From contig NZ_JACRUK010000012.1 of assembly GCF_014305155.1 (NCBI RefSeq), forward strand, positions 1-64,000: a stretch of 64,000 nucleotides of DNA. The letters are read 5' to 3'. The notes below the pieces were generated by a model. It searched no databases, had not been told where the DNA came from, and saw nothing but the letters and a program-made list of their open reading frames with translations. Made by a program: the position numbers and the translations under genes. This stretch comes from Flavobacterium muglaense (GTDB lineage: Bacteria; Bacteroidota; Bacteroidia; Flavobacteriales; Flavobacteriaceae). Below, piece after piece: positions 60,879 through 64,000 of this stretch (its first letter is position 1; each line of letters begins with the position of its first letter).

Positions 60879-62582
60879 CTAAATATTTCCTTTGTTCAAT
60901 TCTTTTACTGCATAGTCACAAGCGCGAGCCGTCAATGCCATAAAGGTCAATGAAGGATTCTGGCACGCAATAGAAGGCATACAAGAACCGTCTGTAACAA
61001 ATACATTACTCACTTCGTGCATTTGATTCCATTTATTTAGCACCGATGTTTTGGGGTCATTACCCATTCTCGCGGTCCCCATTTCATGAATCGCCATCCC
61101 TGGATAACATTCTTTATCGTAGGTTTTTACATTTTTAATACCTGATGCTTCTAGCATTTCAGCTGCATCATTCATCATGTCAATACGCATTTTTTTCTCG
61201 TTTTCTTTGTATTCACAGTCAATAGCTAGTATTGGCTGACCCCATTTGTCTTTTTTATCATGATTGATGTATACTTTGTTTTCATAATAAGGTAGCATTT
61301 CGCCAAAGCCACCTAATCCCATGTTCCAAGTATCAGCCGGTAGGCTTAACTTATCTTTAAAATCTCCACCAAATGAAAGTTCAGCTACTTCCTCATACCA
61401 CGGATTTCTACTGGCTCCGCCTTGATAGCCAAAACCACGTAAATAATCGCGTTTATCGCTTCCTACATTTTGATAACGGGGTACATATATACCATTAGCT
61501 CTGCGTCCATAGGTGTATTTGTCTTCAAATCCCTCGGCGCTACCCGAAGCACCACAACGAAAATGATGATCCATTAAATTATGACCCAATTGTCCGCTAG
61601 CATTTCCTAAACCTTCAGGATGCGCGTCCGAAGTCGAGTTGAGTAAGATAAAAGTCGAACCTAAAGTCGAGCCGTTTACAAATACAATCTTGGCATAAAA
61701 TTCCATTGTTTCATTTGTTTCGGCATCAATTACCATAACACCTTTGGCTTTTTTAGTATCCTTGTCGTATAAAATATGATTTACGATCGAATAAGGTCTA
61801 ACCGTTAATTTGTTAGTAGCCATAGCAGCAGGTAGGGTAGACGACTGTGTGCTGAAATAAGCGCCAAATGGGCAACCGCGGCTGCATAAGTTGCGATACT
61901 GACAACTACCACGGCCTTTGTGGGGTACGGTTAAATTGGCCGTACGACCAATGGTCAAAATTCGAGTACGATTGTAATGCTTTTCTATGCGTTCTTTAAC
62001 CGATTTTTCTACACAGTTCAAATCCATTGGAGGCAAGAACTGTCCATCTGGTAATAAAGGCCAGTTTTCGGCTTGACCGCTAATTCCGGCAAAACGCTCT
62101 GCATAGTCGTACCAAGCTGCAATATCTTTATATCGAATGGGCCAATCGTTTCCATGACCGTCTCTTGCATTATCTTCAAAGTTATGATCACTAAATCGAT
62201 AACTTTGACGTCCCCACATTAAGGATTTACCTCCCACATGAAAACCTCTGTACCAATCAAAACGCTTGTCTTCGGTGTAAGGGCATTCTATGTCATTCAC
62301 CCACCATTTTTCGTTGTATTCTTGATATGGATAATCTCTGGTTTGTACGGGATGTGTTCTTTTTTGATCTTCAGTAAGATTTCCAGCATGCTTGAATTCC
62401 CACGGATTTTTCATTGCAGTATCATAATCTTTGATATGCTCAATATTCATTCCTCGTTCTAGCATTAAAACTCGTAATCCCTTTTCGGTTAGTTCTTTGG
62501 CGGCCCAACCACCGCTTATACCTGATCCTACAACTATAGCGTCATAGGTGTTCTCTTCTTTTAAATTTGTATTTATATTCAT
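60879..62582 (-). CDS. GMC-family FAD sugar dehydrogenase
   Basis: A 567-residue GMC oxidoreductase related to the large subunit of FAD-dependent gluconate/glucose/sorbitol dehydrogenases. The FAD motif is YDAIVVGSGISGGWAAKELTEKG, and the C-terminal block has HEMGTARMGNDP and CQNPSLTFMALTARACDYA. Near residues 225-240, SCQYRNLCSRGCPFGAYFS has three spaced Cys followed by Pro, resembling the [3Fe-4S] site of such dehydrogenases. No Sec or Tat signal is present; it could travel with the Tat-signalled small subunit encoded just upstream. It probably oxidises a sugar hydroxyl, plausibly at C3. Confidence 0.92.
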   Translation of the reverse strand: MNINTNLKEENTYDAIVVGSGISGGWAAKELTEKGLRVLMLERGMNIEHIKDYDTAMKNPWEFKHAGNLTEDQKRTHPVQTRDYPYQEYNEKWWVNDIECPYTEDKRFDWYRGFHVGGKSLMWGRQSYRFSDHNFEDNARDGHGNDWPIRYKDIAAWYDYAERFAGISGQAENWPLLPDGQFLPPMDLNCVEKSVKERIEKHYNRTRILTIGRTANLTVPHKGRGSCQYRNLCSRGCPFGAYFSTQSSTLPAAMATNKLTVRPYSIVNHILYDKDTKKAKGVMVIDAETNETMEFYAKIVFVNGSTLGSTFILLNSTSDAHPEGLGNASGQLGHNLMDHHFRCGASGSAEGFEDKYTYGRRANGIYVPRYQNVGSDKRDYLRGFGYQGGASRNPWYEEVAELSFGGDFKDKLSLPADTWNMGLGGFGEMLPYYENKVYINHDKKDKWGQPILAIDCEYKENEKKMRIDMMNDAAEMLEASGIKNVKTYDKECYPGMAIHEMGTARMGNDPKTSVLNKWNQMHEVSNVFVTDGSCMPSIACQNPSLTFMALTARACDYAVKELNKGNI

Positions 62583-62680
62583 TAGAACTCAATTAAATTT
62601 GGTTAATGTGAAGATTGTATTTTAGAAAAATAGTTTTGAATCCTATCTCAGATCAGGATGAAACTAATAGTACCGATTCA

Positions 62681-63241
62681 TTAAGTAGCCCAAGCTTTTT
62701 GACCAGGCTTGTACTCGGCACTTCCATCAAAACGACCTGGTACTGGCAAGTAAGCGCGCGCTTGTGTGCAGCCGATTTCTGAAGAAAAGTACCCCAGAAT
62801 TGATAAATCTCTAGCCAGAATAAAAAAGCTAGGTTTTTTAATATCAACTAACGACTCTTTTCTAGCTTCTTCTACCATTTTTATACGTTCTTCAACAGAT
62901 AGCGCTTGAAAGTCTTTACCAAAACTTGTTACACATTTTTCCTGAAAAGATTTCATGCCATTTTTAAATATTTCTTGTATGTCAGTTGGGTAACATTCTG
63001 CTATCATCATCGGAATAAAAGTTCCTACTCCAGCAGCTTTTGCTCCAGGTGACGATTTAGTAGTTGGAATTAATACATCTGAAAATTCAGCTAAAAATGC
63101 TTCTTCTGCAGTAAGTAAACCGGTACTATTTGCTGCAGCATCTGTAAGTACAAAATCCTTTACCAAAACACCAATTGTTGTTGCCGAAAGTACACCGCCA
63201 AGTCCAATTGCTATGTTTTTAATTGCTTTTCGTCTATCCAT
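62681..63241 (-). CDS. Gluconate 2-dehydrogenase subunit 3-like protein
   Basis: A 186-residue small subunit partner of GMC dehydrogenases. MDRRKAIKNIAIGLGGVLSATTIG is a Tat-type signal (DRRKAIK). The body contains LTAEEAFLAEFSDVLIPTTKSSPGAKAAGVGTFI, characteristic of the subunit 3 family, and ends KPGQKAWAT. In characterised relatives the small subunit helps fold and export the FAD subunit. It is the first gene of the cluster, 98 bases before the GMC gene. No cytochrome c subunit gene is found nearby, so the electron acceptor is unknown. Confidence 0.9.
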   Translation of the reverse strand: MDRRKAIKNIAIGLGGVLSATTIGVLVKDFVLTDAAANSTGLLTAEEAFLAEFSDVLIPTTKSSPGAKAAGVGTFIPMMIAECYPTDIQEIFKNGMKSFQEKCVTSFGKDFQALSVEERIKMVEEARKESLVDIKKPSFFILARDLSILGYFSSEIGCTQARAYLPVPGRFDGSAEYKPGQKAWAT

Positions 63242-63290
63242 TTTTTAACTATTTTTTACTAATTATTAATTGTATTCGAACTAACTTTAT

Positions 63291-63298
63291 CAAAGCTA
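63291..63298 (-). promoter_or_regulatory. Probable -7 box of the sugar-oxidation operon
   Basis: TAGCTTTG on the minus strand matches TAnnTTTG and lies about 50 bases before the first gene of the cluster. No TTG at the -33 position is seen, so an activator may be required. Confidence 0.5.
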
Positions 63299-63709
63299 TA
63301 CAATTAAGAGGTATAAAAAACGGACTTAGTTTTTTTTATGTTAAAATAATGAAGAATTATATTTTTTTCATCTTTTTGCTTATTTCGATAAAAATTTATT
63401 ATTAATTGGTTGATTTAAGGAAGCTTTTTAATGATCAAGTTTGGTTTTGGTTTTTATATCGCATTAGCTATCAGCTGTATCAATTATTAAAATACAGATT
63501 TAACTTGTTAAATTTATTTTAATTGCACAACTACTATTAAATGCACCTATTTTCATTGCGTTAAAACGACATAATAAACAAATAAGATAATACAAAATGA
63601 ATAACAAACAACAAGGAATCAAAGGACCCTGAACCTCGACCTGAACTACACATTTTAAATAGAGACTATAATTAGTAGAACCGATTCGGAATAATGCAGC
63701 GTTTGCAAT
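63299..63709. other. Intergenic region with no clear gene; one short candidate frame
   Basis: The region is AT-rich, with no terminator hairpin or repeat that I can see. An ATG at 63597 opens a short plus-strand frame, MNNKQQGIKGP, that stops at TGA 63630-63632. If one base is skipped at the CCC-TGA junction, it continues EPRPELHILNRDYN to a TAG at 63673-63675. Proline-ending slips on CCC-TGA are a known type of +1 frameshift, but a 25-residue product is too short to judge. A decayed or mis-sequenced small gene is equally possible. Confidence 0.3.
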
Positions 63710-64000
63710 TTAATCTTTTTCAAATAAACCAATTGTTCCTCCAACCCAATCTTTATCTTTATTGAATTTAACACCAATCATTTCACCTCTACTCAAACGA
63801 ACGAGATTACACAGTAGAGTAGGGTTCTGATCTCCGTTCTTCCAGGTACAAAGGATACGTACTTCGGCTTTTACTTTGCCGTCCGGAGATTGAACAATAG
63901 GAAGGTAATTTACCTTCTTTTGTAGTATGTAGAGTTCTTTCTCGACAACCGCTTCAATATCTTCCTTTTTTACATGGAAAATAACCCCAGATCCAGAAAA
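63710..64000 (-). CDS. 3' end of an unidentified gene (cut by window edge)
   Basis: Minus-strand frame open from the window edge to a TAA at 63710-63712, giving the last 96 residues: it begins FSGSGVIFHVKKEDIEAVVEKEL and ends with GGTIGLFEKD. It is soluble, lacks membrane segments and looks like an alpha/beta domain with LPIVQSPDGKVKAEVRILC and LLCNLVRLSRGEMIGVKFNK. Codon use matches its neighbours. I do not recognise the family from this piece. Its distance from the sugar cluster (about 470 bases) suggests a separate unit. Confidence 0.6.
   Translation of the reverse strand, partial: FSGSGVIFHVKKEDIEAVVEKELYILQKKVNYLPIVQSPDGKVKAEVRILCTWKNGDQNPTLLCNLVRLSRGEMIGVKFNKDKDWVGGTIGLFEKD

Noticed and set aside
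63223-63405. 60-codon plus-strand frame with a hydrophobic end
   Set aside because: Lies over the promoter of the sugar cluster, has no ribosome-binding or promoter signal and is AT-driven low complexity.

Overview
This window looks like a chromosomal stretch from a Flavobacterium-type member of the Bacteroidota. The DNA is AT-rich. Promoters follow the Bacteroidota pattern (TTG, about 20 nt, TAnnTTTG) and Shine-Dalgarno sequences are mostly weak. Typical family arrangements are present: an LpxC-FabZ fusion, a bifunctional HisB, HisIE, a metal RND pump fused to its outer-membrane channel, and repeated flavobacterial hairpin elements. I see no rRNA, tRNA, insertion sequence, prophage or CRISPR array.

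Layout. 1-3.7 kb: the end of an outer-membrane beta-barrel gene, a small decayed region with inverted repeats, a lipoprotein gene and a frameshifted lipoprotein-like gene. 3.8-5.4 kb: an organic-peroxide operon (ohrR, ohr, nitroreductase) with a clear OhrR operator over its promoter. 5.6-6.4 kb: a secreted DUF1080 protein. 6.5-12.7 kb (minus): a MexAB-OprM-like drug pump with its GbsR/MarR-type regulator. 12.9-20.4 kb: an HD hydrolase, then lpxD, lpxC/fabZ, lpxA, efp, a second lpxD-like gene, an NTF2-like gene and sucD. 20.5-29.4 kb: a small unknown protein, an NhaC-family transporter behind a SAM-I-like leader RNA, fabG, a VWA-like membrane protein, a LysR/YeiH pair, a frameshifted DUF1275 gene and an S1/P1 nuclease. 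29.4-31.5 kb (minus): an LTA-synthase-like phosphotransferase. 31.8-40.7 kb: a two-component system, a CusA-TolC fusion pump with adaptor, a VIT-family transporter and a small membrane protein. 40.8-49.2 kb: the complete histidine operon with a His-rich leader peptide and attenuator. 49.3-55.5 kb: an esterase / M17 peptidase / ATP-grasp operon, an M1 peptidase and a DUF4240 protein. 55.6-63.2 kb (minus): a sugar-oxidation cluster (gluconate-dehydrogenase-like subunit, GMC oxidoreductase, Gfo/Idh dehydrogenase, TIM-barrel isomerases, MFS transporter). The window ends inside an unidentified minus-strand gene.

How the parts work together. The Lpx genes make the first steps of lipid A. The two RND systems export drugs and metals and each has a local regulator. 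The cus-type operon has a promoter with four 11-bp-spaced direct repeats, as expected for the OmpR-family regulator encoded just upstream. The sugar-oxidation cluster, together with the distant DUF1080 protein, suggests metabolism through 3-keto-sugars.

Most notable: a shortened SAM-I-like riboswitch with a possible anti-aptamer partner upstream of the NhaC-type transporter; two copies of a structured flavobacterial element; a leader-peptide attenuator; and three genes that each lack one base in a short homopolymer, which may be sequencing error, real decay or ribosomal slippage.
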